Made by a program: the position numbers and the translations under genes. The notes beneath the pieces are model-generated. The model had not been told where the DNA came from. It did not search any database and saw only the letters and a program-made list of their open reading frames with translations. 64,000 nt of DNA from an uncultured Tateyamaria sp. (GTDB lineage Bacteria; Pseudomonadota; Alphaproteobacteria; Rhodobacterales; Rhodobacteraceae): positions 209,258-273,257 of the forward strand of contig NZ_CANLVZ010000005.1 in NCBI RefSeq assembly GCF_947494755.1. The letters run 5' to 3'. Each line of letters opens with the position of its first letter. Position 1 is the first letter of the stretch. Below are positions 38,023 through 46,888 of this stretch, piece by piece.

Positions 38023-38988
38023 ATGAAAAAACGTGTTTTTGCCAGCGCACTTGTGCTGAGCAGTGGGCTGGCCTCCATGGCCGCGGCGGATTGCGGCGAG
38101 GTGTCGATCACCGAAATGGACTGGGCCTCGGCGGCTGTGGTCACCAATGTGTCCAAGTTCCTGCTCGAGCAAGGCTATGGCTGTTCGGTGTCCATCGTTC
38201 CAACCACAACTGTCCCCGCCATGGCGTCGGTCGCCGAAACGGGCGAGCCTGACATTCTGACCGAGCTGTGGACCTCCTACACCGAAGTCTACGAAGAGCT
38301 GCGCGGCGAAGGCAAACTGGTCGAGTTGTCCAAGGTCCTGTCCGATGGCGGGGTCGAGGCGTGGTGGATCCCCGACTATCTGGCCGAGGCGCACCCCGAA
38401 CTGACCACCCTTGAGGGCATCAAGGCCAACCCGCAGCTTGTCGGTGGCCGCTTTCACGACTGCCCGTCGGGCTGGGGCTGTGACGTGACCAATAACAACA
38501 ACTTCAAGGCCGCCGGTCTGGCCGATGCGGGCGTCGAACGCTTCCAGCACGGCTCGGGAGAGACATTGGCGACCGCCATTGCCGCCGCCTATGAGGCGAA
38601 AGAGCCCTGGTTCGGCTACTACTGGGCCCCCACATCGGTGCTGGGCAAATACCCTATGGTTCAGGTCTCGATGCCGGAATATGACGCTGACACCCACACC
38701 TGCAACGGTCTGGAAGACTGCGCGACCCCCGGTCTGTCCGCCTATCCGGTTTCGAACGTGGTGACAGCCGCGACGCAAGCCTTTGTGGACCGCGAACCCG
38801 AGGCGGCCGCCTTGATGGGCAACGTGACCTTCACCAACGCGCAGATGGGCGAAGTGCTGGCCTGGCAGGAAGCCAACCAAGCCTCGAACGAAGAGGCGGC
38901 GGTCTACTTCCTAACGACCTATAAGGACACGTGGGGCGACTGGCTGAACGATGCGGCCCGCGAAAACCTAGCGGCCTTGCTGCAATAA
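38023..38988 (+). CDS. Betaine/proline-type ABC transporter, substrate-binding protein
   Basis: A 321-residue periplasmic protein of the OpuAC/ProX family. Signal peptide KRVFASALVLSSGLASMAAA, then ITEMDWASAAVVTNVSKFLL. Tryptophans in DILTELWTSYTEVY, EAWWIPDYL, SGWGCDVTNNNNFKA and WFGYYWAPTSVL could form an aromatic cage for a quaternary ammonium compound. Ligand is probably glycine betaine, proline betaine or a relative. GGGAGA precedes the ATG. First gene of a three-gene importer operon. Confidence 0.88.
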   Translation: MKKRVFASALVLSSGLASMAAADCGEVSITEMDWASAAVVTNVSKFLLEQGYGCSVSIVPTTTVPAMASVAETGEPDILTELWTSYTEVYEELRGEGKLVELSKVLSDGGVEAWWIPDYLAEAHPELTTLEGIKANPQLVGGRFHDCPSGWGCDVTNNNNFKAAGLADAGVERFQHGSGETLATAIAAAYEAKEPWFGYYWAPTSVLGKYPMVQVSMPEYDADTHTCNGLEDCATPGLSAYPVSNVVTAATQAFVDREPEAAALMGNVTFTNAQMGEVLAWQEANQASNEEAAVYFLTTYKDTWGDWLNDAARENLAALLQ

Positions 38989-39072
38989 CCGACCCACCCC
39001 GCGCCGCCACAGTGGTGCGGGGTGATCCATACCAAGAACAAACCCCACGAACGGGGTGACAGGGGGCGCAAC

Positions 39073-40107
39073 ATGGCGCAATACGAGGCGGTTTTCGACA
39101 CGCTTGGCCTGCGGGACTGGTGTGATGCGGGCACGGGTGAGGCACCTGTGTCCATGGCCCAATTGCTGGCCCAGGCCAAAGGCGGCGGAACCGAAGAGGC
39201 GGGCAGCGGCCTGCCTTTTCCCTCGCTTGATGTGCTGCACGAAGCCTGTCCGCGTATCGGCCAGACCCGTGATCTGACCGAGGGGCTTGAGCAGGGGTTT
39301 CTGTCGATCAGGTCCGAATTGAAATTCGTGCTCGACCCGATCACCCAACCGCTCAGCTGGATGCTGGACGGGACGTTGTTTGTTTTCGAAAGCGCGCCGT
39401 GGTGGGTGATGATCCCGGCGCTTTTGCTGGTGTCCTGGCTGGTGTCGCGGTCCCGTTCGGTCACCGGGTTCGTGGCTTTCGTCCTGCTGTTTTTCGCCTT
39501 TATCGACCACTATGAGGTCGCGATGCAGACGCTGGCCATTGTGTTTGTCTGCACCGGCATATCGGTGCTTTTGGGAGTGCCTATCGGGATTGGCATGTCC
39601 AAGTCCGACACCGCCCAACGCAGCATCGTGCCGCTCTTGGACCTGCTTCAAACGCTGCCCACATTCGTCTACCTGATCCCGTTGATTTTCCTGTTTTCCG
39701 TCACGGAATCAAAGCTTTATGGGATCGCGATCATCCTTTACGCCATCGTGCCGGTGATCCGGTTGACGGATCTGGGCATCCGGCTGGTGGACAAGGACGT
39801 GATCGAGGCGGCAGATGCATTTGGCCTGACATCGCGCCAGAAACTGGCGCGGGTGGAGTTGCCGCTGGCTTTGCCCAACATCATGGCTGGCGTGAACCAG
39901 ACGATCATGATGAGCCTTGCGATGGTGGTCATCGCCTCGCTGGTCTCGGCACCCGGTCTGGGCGTGCTGGTGCTGCGCGGTATCCGCAGCCTTGATCTGG
40001 GCGTGGGGATCGTGGCGGGCCTTGGCATCGTGTTGCTGGCGGTTGTGCTTGATCGGGTCTCAAAGGCGGCACTGGCCCGCGTTGATACTCAGAGGAACAC
40101 GAAATGA
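39073..40107 (+). CDS. Betaine/proline-type ABC transporter, permease
   Basis: A 344-residue inner-membrane permease (ProW/OpuAB type). A long hydrophilic N-terminus of about 100 residues precedes six or so helices. The coupling-loop signature is EAADAFGLTSRQKLARVELPLALPNIMAG. The ATG at 39073 has AGGGGG upstream; the frame is open to 39022. Its stop overlaps the ATPase gene by four bases. Confidence 0.88.
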   Translation: MAQYEAVFDTLGLRDWCDAGTGEAPVSMAQLLAQAKGGGTEEAGSGLPFPSLDVLHEACPRIGQTRDLTEGLEQGFLSIRSELKFVLDPITQPLSWMLDGTLFVFESAPWWVMIPALLLVSWLVSRSRSVTGFVAFVLLFFAFIDHYEVAMQTLAIVFVCTGISVLLGVPIGIGMSKSDTAQRSIVPLLDLLQTLPTFVYLIPLIFLFSVTESKLYGIAIILYAIVPVIRLTDLGIRLVDKDVIEAADAFGLTSRQKLARVELPLALPNIMAGVNQTIMMSLAMVVIASLVSAPGLGVLVLRGIRSLDLGVGIVAGLGIVLLAVVLDRVSKAALARVDTQRNTK

Positions 40108-41138
40108 GCGGTCAGCCCAAGGTCTCGATACGGGGTCTCTACAAGATCTTTGGCCCCGATGATCGCGCGATGGTGCCCCATGTGCAGGGTGGCATGGACA
40201 AGGCCACGCTGCTGGATCGCCACGGCCATGTGCTGGGTCTGCAGGACATCAATGTCGACATGCAACCGGGTGAAATCACGGTGATCATGGGCCTGTCCGG
40301 GTCGGGCAAGTCCACGCTGATCCGCCATCTCAACCGGTTGATCGAACCCTCGGCGGGTGAGATCCTTGTGGATGGCACGGACGTGATGGCGCTTGGCGAC
40401 AGGGATTTGCGCCGCTTGCGGCAGAAACAGATGTCGATGGTGTTCCAGAAATTCGCGCTGTTGCCGCACAAGACCGTGCTGGAAAACGCGGCCCTTCCAT
40501 TGAGCGTTCAGGGGGCGGACGCGCAGACGCAGGACCGCGAGGCGCGCAAGTGGCTGGCCCGCGTCGGCCTTGACGGGTTCGAGGATCGCTACCCGGCGCA
40601 GCTATCGGGTGGCATGCAGCAACGGGTGGGAATCGCGCGCGCGCTGACCGCCAACACAGACATCATGCTGATGGACGAGGCGTTTTCGGCCCTTGATCCG
40701 CTGATCCGCACGGACATGCAGAACCTGCTGCTTGAGCTGCAAAAAGAACTGCAAAAGACGATTATCTTCATCACGCACGATCTGGATGAGGCGCTGAAGC
40801 TGGCAGACCATCTGGTGATCCTCAAGGACGGTGCGGTTGTGCAACAGGGCGAGCCACAGGGCATCCTGCTGGCCCCGTGCGATCCCTACATCGAAGACTT
40901 CGTGAGCGACATCAATCGCGCGCGGGTCTTGCGAGTGCGTTCGGTGATGGGGCCTGTGACCGACGATACGTTCGATGGGGATGTCGAGGCGGCAAGCAAC
41001 CTTGAAGACTTGATTGCCCTGTCGGATGGGGACACCAATCACTGCTACCGCGTGCTGGAAGACGGTGCGGTGGTGGGGCAACTCGATATGAAGGACCTTG
41101 TTAAAGCCCTTGTGCCACGTATTTCGGGCGGCTCTTGA
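40104..41138 (+). CDS. Betaine/proline-type ABC transporter, ATP-binding protein
   Basis: A 344-residue ATPase (ProV/OpuAA type). Walker A is GLSGSGKST (about residue 62), Q-loop FQKFALLPHKT, signature LSGGMQQRVGIARAL and Walker B IMLMDEAFSALDP. An N-terminal extension of about 50 residues is typical for ProV. The C-terminal part (RVRSVMGPV...NHCYRVLEDGAVVGQLDMKDL) looks like a reduced CBS region, which in relatives senses ionic strength. Confidence 0.9.
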   Translation: MSGQPKVSIRGLYKIFGPDDRAMVPHVQGGMDKATLLDRHGHVLGLQDINVDMQPGEITVIMGLSGSGKSTLIRHLNRLIEPSAGEILVDGTDVMALGDRDLRRLRQKQMSMVFQKFALLPHKTVLENAALPLSVQGADAQTQDREARKWLARVGLDGFEDRYPAQLSGGMQQRVGIARALTANTDIMLMDEAFSALDPLIRTDMQNLLLELQKELQKTIIFITHDLDEALKLADHLVILKDGAVVQQGEPQGILLAPCDPYIEDFVSDINRARVLRVRSVMGPVTDDTFDGDVEAASNLEDLIALSDGDTNHCYRVLEDGAVVGQLDMKDLVKALVPRISGGS

Positions 41139-41210
41139 TGCGCGCGGCGGTGCCTTGTTCCTGATCTGCGCCTTGTCCGGCTTTAATCAATTGACCTCCG
41201 AATATGAATG

Positions 41211-41416
41211 CCGCAAAGGTACCACGGATGGTTTCCAGCCGCCCGAAAACGCGTCTGGGATGAAAAGGGAATTCGGTGAGGACGCGCACACACGCGCCAA
41301 ATCCGGAACTGCCCCCGCAACTGTGAGCGGTGAGCGACCCCGATGAACACCACTGAGCCGACGCAGGCTTGGGAAGGTTCGGGCAAGCATTGACCCGCAA
41401 GTCAGTAGACCTGCCA
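41211..41416 (+). promoter_or_regulatory. Cobalamin (B12) riboswitch
   Basis: The order of conserved blocks fits the AdoCbl aptamer: AAAGGTACC at the 5' side, GGGATGAAAAGGGAATTCGG (41257-41276), GAACTGCCCCCGCAACTGTG (41307-41326), CCACTGAGCC (41350-41359) and AAGTCAGTAGACCTGCC at the 3' end (41399-41415). It should switch off the DUF1636/ABC-importer operon when B12 is plentiful. The 414-base gap 41139-41552 holds this element. Between it and the DUF1636 start I see no clear terminator, so control may act on translation or further down. Confidence 0.93.
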
Positions 41417-41552
41417 TCAGCGGCATCTTGGTGCCGTCAATGCAACTCAACCCAGACGGGGTGTCTGGCTCGGAGATCATGATGGCGACACGCGATACCC
41501 TCGTGGTTCAATACATGTCCGCTTTGCGCCCCGCACGTTCGCGGAGGGCGAC

Positions 41553-41960
41553 ATGGACAGACATCAAAACCACAGAATTACAGTGTGCACGTCTTGCACA
41601 CATACAGGCACGACCTGTCGACCGGGCTTTGCCCTGATCCAAAAGCTGCGCACCGCGATCGAGGCGGCAGGCCCGGCGATTACGGAAGAGTTCGAAGTGT
41701 CGGGCGTGGCCTGCATGGCCGGGTGTGACCGACCCTGCACCGTGGCCTATCAGGCCAGCCGCAAAGCCACCTATCTGTTTGGCGATATCGATCCGGACGT
41801 GGATGTCGATGATCTGGTTACCTTCGCGCAGACCTATTCGGACCTGCACGACGGCTGGTGCGCCTCCGGTGAGCGGCCGGGTAAGCTGCGCGGCTCTACG
41901 CTTGCGCGGATACCGTCGGCAATGATCACAACAGAAGCCAGCATTGTGCGCGCGTCATGA
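41553..41960 (+). CDS. DUF1636 cysteine-containing protein
   Basis: A 135-residue protein of the DUF1636 family with cysteines in VCTSCTHTGTTCRPG near the N-terminus and GVACMAGCDRPCTVAY in the middle, a pattern like thioredoxin-fold [2Fe-2S] ferredoxins. Probably a metal- or cluster-binding protein; its place directly after a B12 riboswitch suggests a role in cobalamin uptake or processing. GGAGGG precedes the ATG. The stop overlaps the next gene by four bases. Confidence 0.83.
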   Translation: MDRHQNHRITVCTSCTHTGTTCRPGFALIQKLRTAIEAAGPAITEEFEVSGVACMAGCDRPCTVAYQASRKATYLFGDIDPDVDVDDLVTFAQTYSDLHDGWCASGERPGKLRGSTLARIPSAMITTEASIVRAS

Positions 41961-42739
41961 CGGCCGCCGACCTCGCGGTGCAGGGGGTCAGTTGGGCCCC
42001 GGCCAAAACCGCCCAACCTGTGTTGCATTCCACCACGTTTCACGTGGCGGCGGGGCGCATCCTCGGGGTCGTTGGTCCGAACGGGGCGGGCAAGTCGACC
42101 TTGTTGCGGCTGCTCTATCGCTTCCAGCGCCCCCACACCGGACAGGTGCTGGTGGGCGGTCAGGACATCTGGTCAATGACCGCGCGCCAAAGCGCACGCC
42201 GGATTGCGGCGGTCCTGCAAGAACAGGCCTCAGCCTTTGGGTTGACGGTGCGCGAGATTGTCCGCCTTGGCCGAACGCCGCACGTGTCGGGTTTTGCCGC
42301 AGACGGGGCCAGCAGCGAAGCGGTCGTGGACGATGTGCTGGCCACGCTCAGCCTCGCGCCCCTTGCGGATCGGGATTTCGGGACCTTGTCGGGCGGTGAG
42401 CGGCAGCGGGTCATGGTCGCCCGTGCCCTCGTGCAAGAACCCCAGGTGCTGATCCTTGACGAGCCTACGAACCACCTTGATGTCCGCCACCAGCTTGAGG
42501 TCATATCGCTGATCCGCAGCCTTGGGCTGACCATCGTGGTGTCCCTGCACGACCTCAATCTGGCCGCTGGCATCTGTGATGATGTGCTGGTCTTGAACGA
42601 CGGGTTTCCGCAGGGATTTGGCCCGCCCCAATCGCTGCTCACCGACCAACTCGTCTCCGACACGTTCGGTGTCGCGGCACAGCGCGAGCATCTCAGCCTC
42701 AGCGGCGCCGCTCATTTTTCCTTCACCCTTCCAAACTAA
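41957..42739 (+). CDS. B12/siderophore-type ABC transporter, ATP-binding protein
   Basis: A 260-residue ATPase of the BtuD/FecE type. Walker A GPNGAGKST near residue 38, signature LSGGERQRVMVARAL, Walker B VLILDEPTNHLDV. With the downstream binding protein and permease it forms a complete importer. The upstream riboswitch argues for vitamin B12 or a corrinoid rather than an iron siderophore. Confidence 0.9.
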   Translation: MTAADLAVQGVSWAPAKTAQPVLHSTTFHVAAGRILGVVGPNGAGKSTLLRLLYRFQRPHTGQVLVGGQDIWSMTARQSARRIAAVLQEQASAFGLTVREIVRLGRTPHVSGFAADGASSEAVVDDVLATLSLAPLADRDFGTLSGGERQRVMVARALVQEPQVLILDEPTNHLDVRHQLEVISLIRSLGLTIVVSLHDLNLAAGICDDVLVLNDGFPQGFGPPQSLLTDQLVSDTFGVAAQREHLSLSGAAHFSFTLPN

Positions 42740-42754
42740 AAAAGAAGCCCGTAG

Positions 42755-43690
42755 ATGAAACGCACCCTTACGACACTGGCCGCGCTCTTGCTTGCAGGCG
42801 CAGCCACGGCCCAGACAATCGTACAAAGTTGCAACCGCACCGTCACATTCGATGCCCCACCTCAGGCCGCGATTTCCAATGACGTGAACCTGACCGAAAT
42901 GATGCTGGTGCTGGGCCTTGCGGACCGCATGGTCGGCTACACTGGCGTGTCGGGCTGGAAAACGCTGGACGAAGAGATGACCGCGGGCATCGAGGCCTTG
43001 CCCGAGCTTTCGGCCAAATACCCGTCCAAAGAGGTGCTGATCGGGGCCGAGGCTGATTTCTTCTTTGCCGGCTGGAATTACGGCATGAAGGTCGGCGGCG
43101 AGGTGACGCCCGAAACGCTCGAACCGTTTGGCATTCAGGTCTACGAACTCACCGAAAGCTGCATCCATATTGGCGCGAAAGAGGCGGCCTCCATGGACGA
43201 CATGTATAATGATCTGCGCAATCTGGGCGCGATCTTTGATGTGTCGGACCGGGCTGAGGGGTTGATTGCAGGCTATCAAGCGGAACTCGCGACCTTCCTT
43301 GACGCGGAGCCACCCCTGGACGCTGCCCCGCGTGTCTTTGTCTATGACAGCGGCGAGGACGTGCCCTTTACCGCCGGTAAGTATGGCATGCCCAATGCCT
43401 TGATCGAAGCTGCAGGCGGCACGAACATCATGAACGATCTTGAGAAAAGCTGGGCAACGGCAGGGTGGGAAGCCGTGGTCGAGCGCAATCCCGAAGTCAT
43501 CGTGATCGTGAACTACGGCGAAGTGACGGCTGACCAAAAGCGGGCCTTCCTACGCTCGAACCCGGCTTTCGCGGACATTGATGCGGTGCGCAATGACCGC
43601 TTTGTGGTGCTGGAATATGTCGAGGCGACGCCGGGGCCGCGCAATATTGAGGCGGTCAAGACCCTCGCCGCCGCCTTCCGGGCGGAATAG
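42755..43690 (+). CDS. B12/siderophore-type ABC transporter, substrate-binding protein
   Basis: A 311-residue periplasmic binding protein of the BtuF/FhuD fold, with signal peptide (KRTLTTLAALLLAGAATA|QT). Start of mature part: CNRTVTFDAPPQAAISNDVNLTEMMLVLG. Two lobes are joined by a helix, and there are cysteines at CNR and ESCIHI. Ligand likely a corrinoid given the riboswitch. The gap to the permease gene is 11 bases. Confidence 0.88.
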   Translation: MKRTLTTLAALLLAGAATAQTIVQSCNRTVTFDAPPQAAISNDVNLTEMMLVLGLADRMVGYTGVSGWKTLDEEMTAGIEALPELSAKYPSKEVLIGAEADFFFAGWNYGMKVGGEVTPETLEPFGIQVYELTESCIHIGAKEAASMDDMYNDLRNLGAIFDVSDRAEGLIAGYQAELATFLDAEPPLDAAPRVFVYDSGEDVPFTAGKYGMPNALIEAAGGTNIMNDLEKSWATAGWEAVVERNPEVIVIVNYGEVTADQKRAFLRSNPAFADIDAVRNDRFVVLEYVEATPGPRNIEAVKTLAAAFRAE

Positions 43691-43701
43691 CCCCACCTGC
43701 A

Positions 43702-44751
43702 ATGACACAGCGACCGGCACACACACGCCTCACGACCTCCCACGGCCTTTGGGTCACGGGTGGCGCGTGTGTCGTGGCCCTGTTCGGGTCCTTGTCGATT
43801 GCGGTCAGCGTGGGGGCCATTGCGGTCCCGCTCGAGACGGTCTGGGGCATTTTGATCAACAAGATCGCCCCCGACACGGTGGTGCAGCATTGGACGGCGG
43901 GCCGCGAGGCGATTGTCTGGGACATCCGGCTGCCACGCGCGATCCTCGCGTGTCTGGTGGGGGCGGGTCTGGCGATGGTGGGTGCCAGCCTTCAGGCAGT
44001 GACGCGCAATCCTTTGGCAGACCCGCACCTGCTTGGCATCTCGGCGGGGGGCGCGTTCGGGGCCATTTTGGCGCTGTTGCACACTGGGCTGTTCCTTGGG
44101 TTGCTGACGGTGCCGCTGCTGGCCTTTCTGGGCTCGCTTGGGGCGACACTTATCGTGCTGGCGGTGTCGCAATTCGCATCGGCCACCAGCGCCGACCGGT
44201 TGGTCCTGGCGGGCGTTGCAGTGTCGTTCATCGTGATGTCTGCGGCAAATGTGCTGATCTTTCTTGGCGATCCCAGAGCGACGCACACTGTTGTGTTCTG
44301 GATGCTGGGTGGGCTGGGGCTGGCGCAATGGGGGCAACTGATCTACCCGGCGGCGGTTTTGCTTGGTTGTGGCGCGTATCTGTGGCTCAAGGCGGGCACG
44401 CTCAACGCCATGACGGTAGGGGATGAAACGGCCACGACCCTTGGCATCCCTGTCGACCGTTTCCGGCTGACGATCTTTGTGATCGGGGCGCTGATCACCG
44501 GGGTGATGGTCGCCTTTTCGGGGATCATCGGTTTTGTCGGCCTTATGGTTCCGCACATCGTCCGGCTGCTGGTGGGTGGGGATTATCGACGGCTGCTGCC
44601 CATCTCGGGGCTGTGCGGCGCGATCTTTCTGGTCTGGGCGGACATCGTTGCCCGCACTGTTGTGGCCCCCGAAGACATGCCCATCGGCATCGTGACCGGC
44701 CTGATCGGCGGCGTCGCCTTCGTGTGGTTGCTGCGCAAGCGGATGAACTGA
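43702..44751 (+). CDS. B12/siderophore-type ABC transporter, permease (FecCD family)
   Basis: A 349-residue permease of the BtuC/FecCD family with about ten helices. Marks: WDIRLPRAILACLVGAGLAMVGASLQ, NPLADPHLLGISAGGAFGA and the late GIIGFVGLMVPHIVRLLVG. Last gene of the riboswitch-controlled operon. Confidence 0.92.
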   Translation: MTQRPAHTRLTTSHGLWVTGGACVVALFGSLSIAVSVGAIAVPLETVWGILINKIAPDTVVQHWTAGREAIVWDIRLPRAILACLVGAGLAMVGASLQAVTRNPLADPHLLGISAGGAFGAILALLHTGLFLGLLTVPLLAFLGSLGATLIVLAVSQFASATSADRLVLAGVAVSFIVMSAANVLIFLGDPRATHTVVFWMLGGLGLAQWGQLIYPAAVLLGCGAYLWLKAGTLNAMTVGDETATTLGIPVDRFRLTIFVIGALITGVMVAFSGIIGFVGLMVPHIVRLLVGGDYRRLLPISGLCGAIFLVWADIVARTVVAPEDMPIGIVTGLIGGVAFVWLLRKRMN

Positions 44752-44801
44752 GGCTGATCCACCCCGCACAACGGACCGTAGACGCGATATGCTGAGGAAA
44801 G

Positions 44802-44885
44802 TGGTGGGCGACCCTGGAATCGAACCAGGCGTGCGTCTCCGCGAGGGAGTTACAGTCCCCTGCCACACCTTGCGGCCTGTCGCCC
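44802..44885 (-). tRNA. tRNA-Tyr (anticodon GTA)
   Basis: An 84-base class II tRNA. Acceptor stem GGGCGAC/GTCGCCC, D stem GCC/GGC, anticodon stem GGGGA/TCCCT with loop CTGTAAC (anticodon GTA), a long variable arm, T stem CCTGG/CCAGG, A73 and encoded CCA at 44802-44804. Confidence 0.96.
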
Positions 44886-45005
44886 ACTGCGCCATTAGGG
44901 CGTAAACCCAAAATGGCGTGAGCGCGTGACTAACGGCCCGCCTCACAAGGGTCAAGACACGAAATGCAGGCCATGGCCCAACCAGCGCAGGCCGAAGGGG
45001 ATAAG

Positions 45006-45782
45006 ATGAAAAAACCCAAATGGGTCGTCGAAAAAGAGCAGGCCAAAAAGGCGGATGCGGCGGCAACGCTGTGGCTGTTCGGTCTGCATGCGGTGCGGGA
45101 CGCATTGGTCAATCCAAAGCGTACCAAGCTGCGCATTATGGTGACGCTGAATGCGCAAACCAAACTGGCGGACGCGATTGCCGAGGCGGGCATGCAGCCC
45201 GAGATCGTCGATGCGCGCAAATTCAACGCCCCAATCGACCCCGGCTCGGTCCATCAGGGAGCGGCACTTGAGGTCAAACCGCTGGATTGGGGCAGCCTCG
45301 AGGATGTCGCCATCGGGGCGGCCACGCCGCGGCTGATCCTGCTCGACCGGGTGACGGACCCGCACAATGTGGGTGCGATCCTGCGCTCGGCCGAGGTGCT
45401 GGGGGCCTCAGCGGTTGTGGGCACGCGCCACCATGCGGCCCCTGAAACCGGCGCGCTGGCCAAATCGGCCTCGGGCGCGATGGAGCGCCAGCCATATGTG
45501 CGCGTGCGCAACCTGTCGGACGCGATTGTGGCGTTGCAGGGCATGGGCTACCTCGTGCTTGGCCTGGACGGCGAGGCAGAGCAATCCGTTGAGGGCGCGC
45601 TCAAGGGGCAAAAAGACCGCCCCGTGGCGCTTGTTCTGGGGGCCGAAGGGCCGGGATTGCGCCAAAAGACCAAGGAAACCTGCGACATGTTGGTCAAAAT
45701 CGACGCGGCAGGCGGCTTTGGGTCCCTCAACGTCTCAAATGCGGCCGCAATCGCCTTATATGCAAGCACGGACCACAGCTGA
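45006..45782 (+). CDS. rlmB: 23S rRNA 2'-O-methyltransferase RlmB (TrmH/SpoU)
   Basis: A 258-residue SPOUT methyltransferase, most likely modifying G2251 in 23S rRNA with S-adenosylmethionine. An N-terminal substrate-binding domain (LWLFGLHAVRDALVNPKR) is followed by the knot domain. SpoU motifs are LDRVTDPHNVGAILRSAE, LVLGAEGPGLRQKTKETCD and GSLNVSNAAAIALY. I prefer ATG 45006 (MKKPKWVVEKEQ) with AAGGGG before it; ATGs at 44964 and 44973 are also possible. Confidence 0.88.
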   Translation: MKKPKWVVEKEQAKKADAAATLWLFGLHAVRDALVNPKRTKLRIMVTLNAQTKLADAIAEAGMQPEIVDARKFNAPIDPGSVHQGAALEVKPLDWGSLEDVAIGAATPRLILLDRVTDPHNVGAILRSAEVLGASAVVGTRHHAAPETGALAKSASGAMERQPYVRVRNLSDAIVALQGMGYLVLGLDGEAEQSVEGALKGQKDRPVALVLGAEGPGLRQKTKETCDMLVKIDAAGGFGSLNVSNAAAIALYASTDHS

Positions 45783-45792
45783 GGAGGCGACC

Positions 45793-46095
45793 ATCGGCTA
45801 CCCCACGAAAATCGGAACGTGCTGTTATTGCGGCACACGGGCGGCTTTGGTCCTGAAGGGGCAGACGCGGCATGAACTTGCGTGTTCCAGCTGCGGGGCC
45901 CCGTTGCACAACCTCAAGATGATGCCCAAACGGGCCCCTGCGGCGCGCGATCCTGTCCATCGATCCAAACCTTACGAAAAGTCCGTCAAGCGGCAGGTGA
46001 ACAAACCCGTCAAGAAAAAGCACAAACGCAAAAAATCGCGTTGGGCGGATTTGTTCGAGGATGCGTTTGATATCATTGAGGATATCTTTGATTGA
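45793..46095 (+). CDS. Zinc-ribbon protein with highly basic and acidic tail
   Basis: About 100 residues. A C4 zinc ribbon (CCYCG ... CSSCG) at about residues 8-37, then a basic stretch (KRQVNKPVKKKHKRKKSRW) and an acidic end (LFEDAFDIIEDIFD). Unknown function; may bind nucleic acid or the ribosome. The start is unclear: a perfect GAGGAGG stands 5 bases before an ATC codon at 45793, giving (M)GYPTKIGTCCYCG. The only ATG in frame is at 45760, inside the end of rlmB, and lacks a good ribosome site. Confidence 0.75.
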   Translation: MGYPTKIGTCCYCGTRAALVLKGQTRHELACSSCGAPLHNLKMMPKRAPAARDPVHRSKPYEKSVKRQVNKPVKKKHKRKKSRWADLFEDAFDIIEDIFD

Positions 46096-46204
46096 GCGGG
46101 ACACCGCCATGGCCCGTCCGCAAAATTGCCGATCCGCATTTATTTTTCGTTCACAGGTTTGCGAGAAGCTCTTTCACAGCGTCCCGTGCACCATATCTGT
46201 TGTG

Positions 46205-46299
46205 GTAAGCGATGGGTTTGGAACACCCGACGCCTGAGTTTACTGTCCCTCGTTCCATACCTTTGCGCCCCTTTCGCTTTGCGATCGGGGCGTTTTTTT
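46205..46299 (+). ncRNA. Candidate small RNA or leader with terminator
   Basis: In the 236-base gap 46096-46331, a 10-base stem GGTTTGGAAC/GTTCCATACC (46215-46224 with 46252-46261, one mismatch) is followed 4 bases later by the terminator at 46266-46299. No reading frame explains it. The 5' end and promoter are not visible to me, so boundaries are rough. Confidence 0.35.
46266..46299 (+). terminator. Strong terminator before CoA-binding protein gene
   Basis: CGCCCC/GGGGCG outer stem (46266-46271 with 46287-46292) enclosing TCGC/GCGA, then T7 at 46293-46299. It lies 170 bases after the zinc-ribbon gene and only 32 bases before the next start, so it may end a small RNA or act as an attenuator. 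Confidence 0.85.
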
Positions 46300-46331
46300 G
46301 TCAGCGTGGTGCGAAACGCAAAGGGGGCGGC

Positions 46332-46805
46332 ATGGACGAGACATATACGGATCAGCATCTGCGCGATGTTCTGAAGCGCACCAAGGTCGTCGCCGTGGTG
46401 GGTGTGTCCGCAAATCCGGTGCGTCCCAGCTATTTTGTGGCCCGCTATCTGAAACTCAAAGGCTTCACCGTGATCCCGGTCAATCCGATGATCGCGGGGG
46501 AAAACCTATTCGGGGCCACTGCGGTTGCGACATTGGCCGAGATCACAGCGCCAGTGGATATGGTCGACATCTTCCGCCGGTCCGAAGCTGTCCCCGAGAT
46601 TGTGGACGAGGCATTGGCCACCTTTTCGGACCTCAAGACGATCTGGATGCAAATTGGAGTGCAGCACGAAAAGGCCGCCGCAAAAGCCCGCGCGCGTGGC
46701 GTCACGGTGATCCAGAACCGTTGCCCGAAAATCGAATATCAGCGCTTGTTTGGTGAGTTGAGAATGGGCGGCTTCAACACCGGGATCATCTCGTCAAAGC
46801 TCTGA
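46332..46805 (+). CDS. CoA-binding-domain protein (YccU type)
   Basis: A 157-residue Rossmann-like CoA-binding protein (VVAVVGVSANPVRPSYFVARYL, GFTVIPVNP, VDIFRRSEAVPEIVDEAL, TIWMQIGVQ). Biochemical role of these short proteins is not settled. The ATG at 46332 has AAGGGGGCGG upstream. Confidence 0.88.
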   Translation: MDETYTDQHLRDVLKRTKVVAVVGVSANPVRPSYFVARYLKLKGFTVIPVNPMIAGENLFGATAVATLAEITAPVDMVDIFRRSEAVPEIVDEALATFSDLKTIWMQIGVQHEKAAAKARARGVTVIQNRCPKIEYQRLFGELRMGGFNTGIISSKL

Positions 46806-46888
46806 TGTCGGGCCCCTGAACAGCACGAAAAAGGCCCGCACCCCTGCTGGGTCCGGACCTTCAAATGCTTTGCGACAGCGTGCTCGGA

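Noticed and set aside
41428..41637. A 69-codon frame after the B12 riboswitch
   Set aside because: No ribosome site, and it overlaps the start of the DUF1636 gene, which has a strong site.
43513..45105. A 530-codon minus-strand frame
   Set aside because: Runs antisense through the ABC permease and across tRNA-Tyr; not coding.
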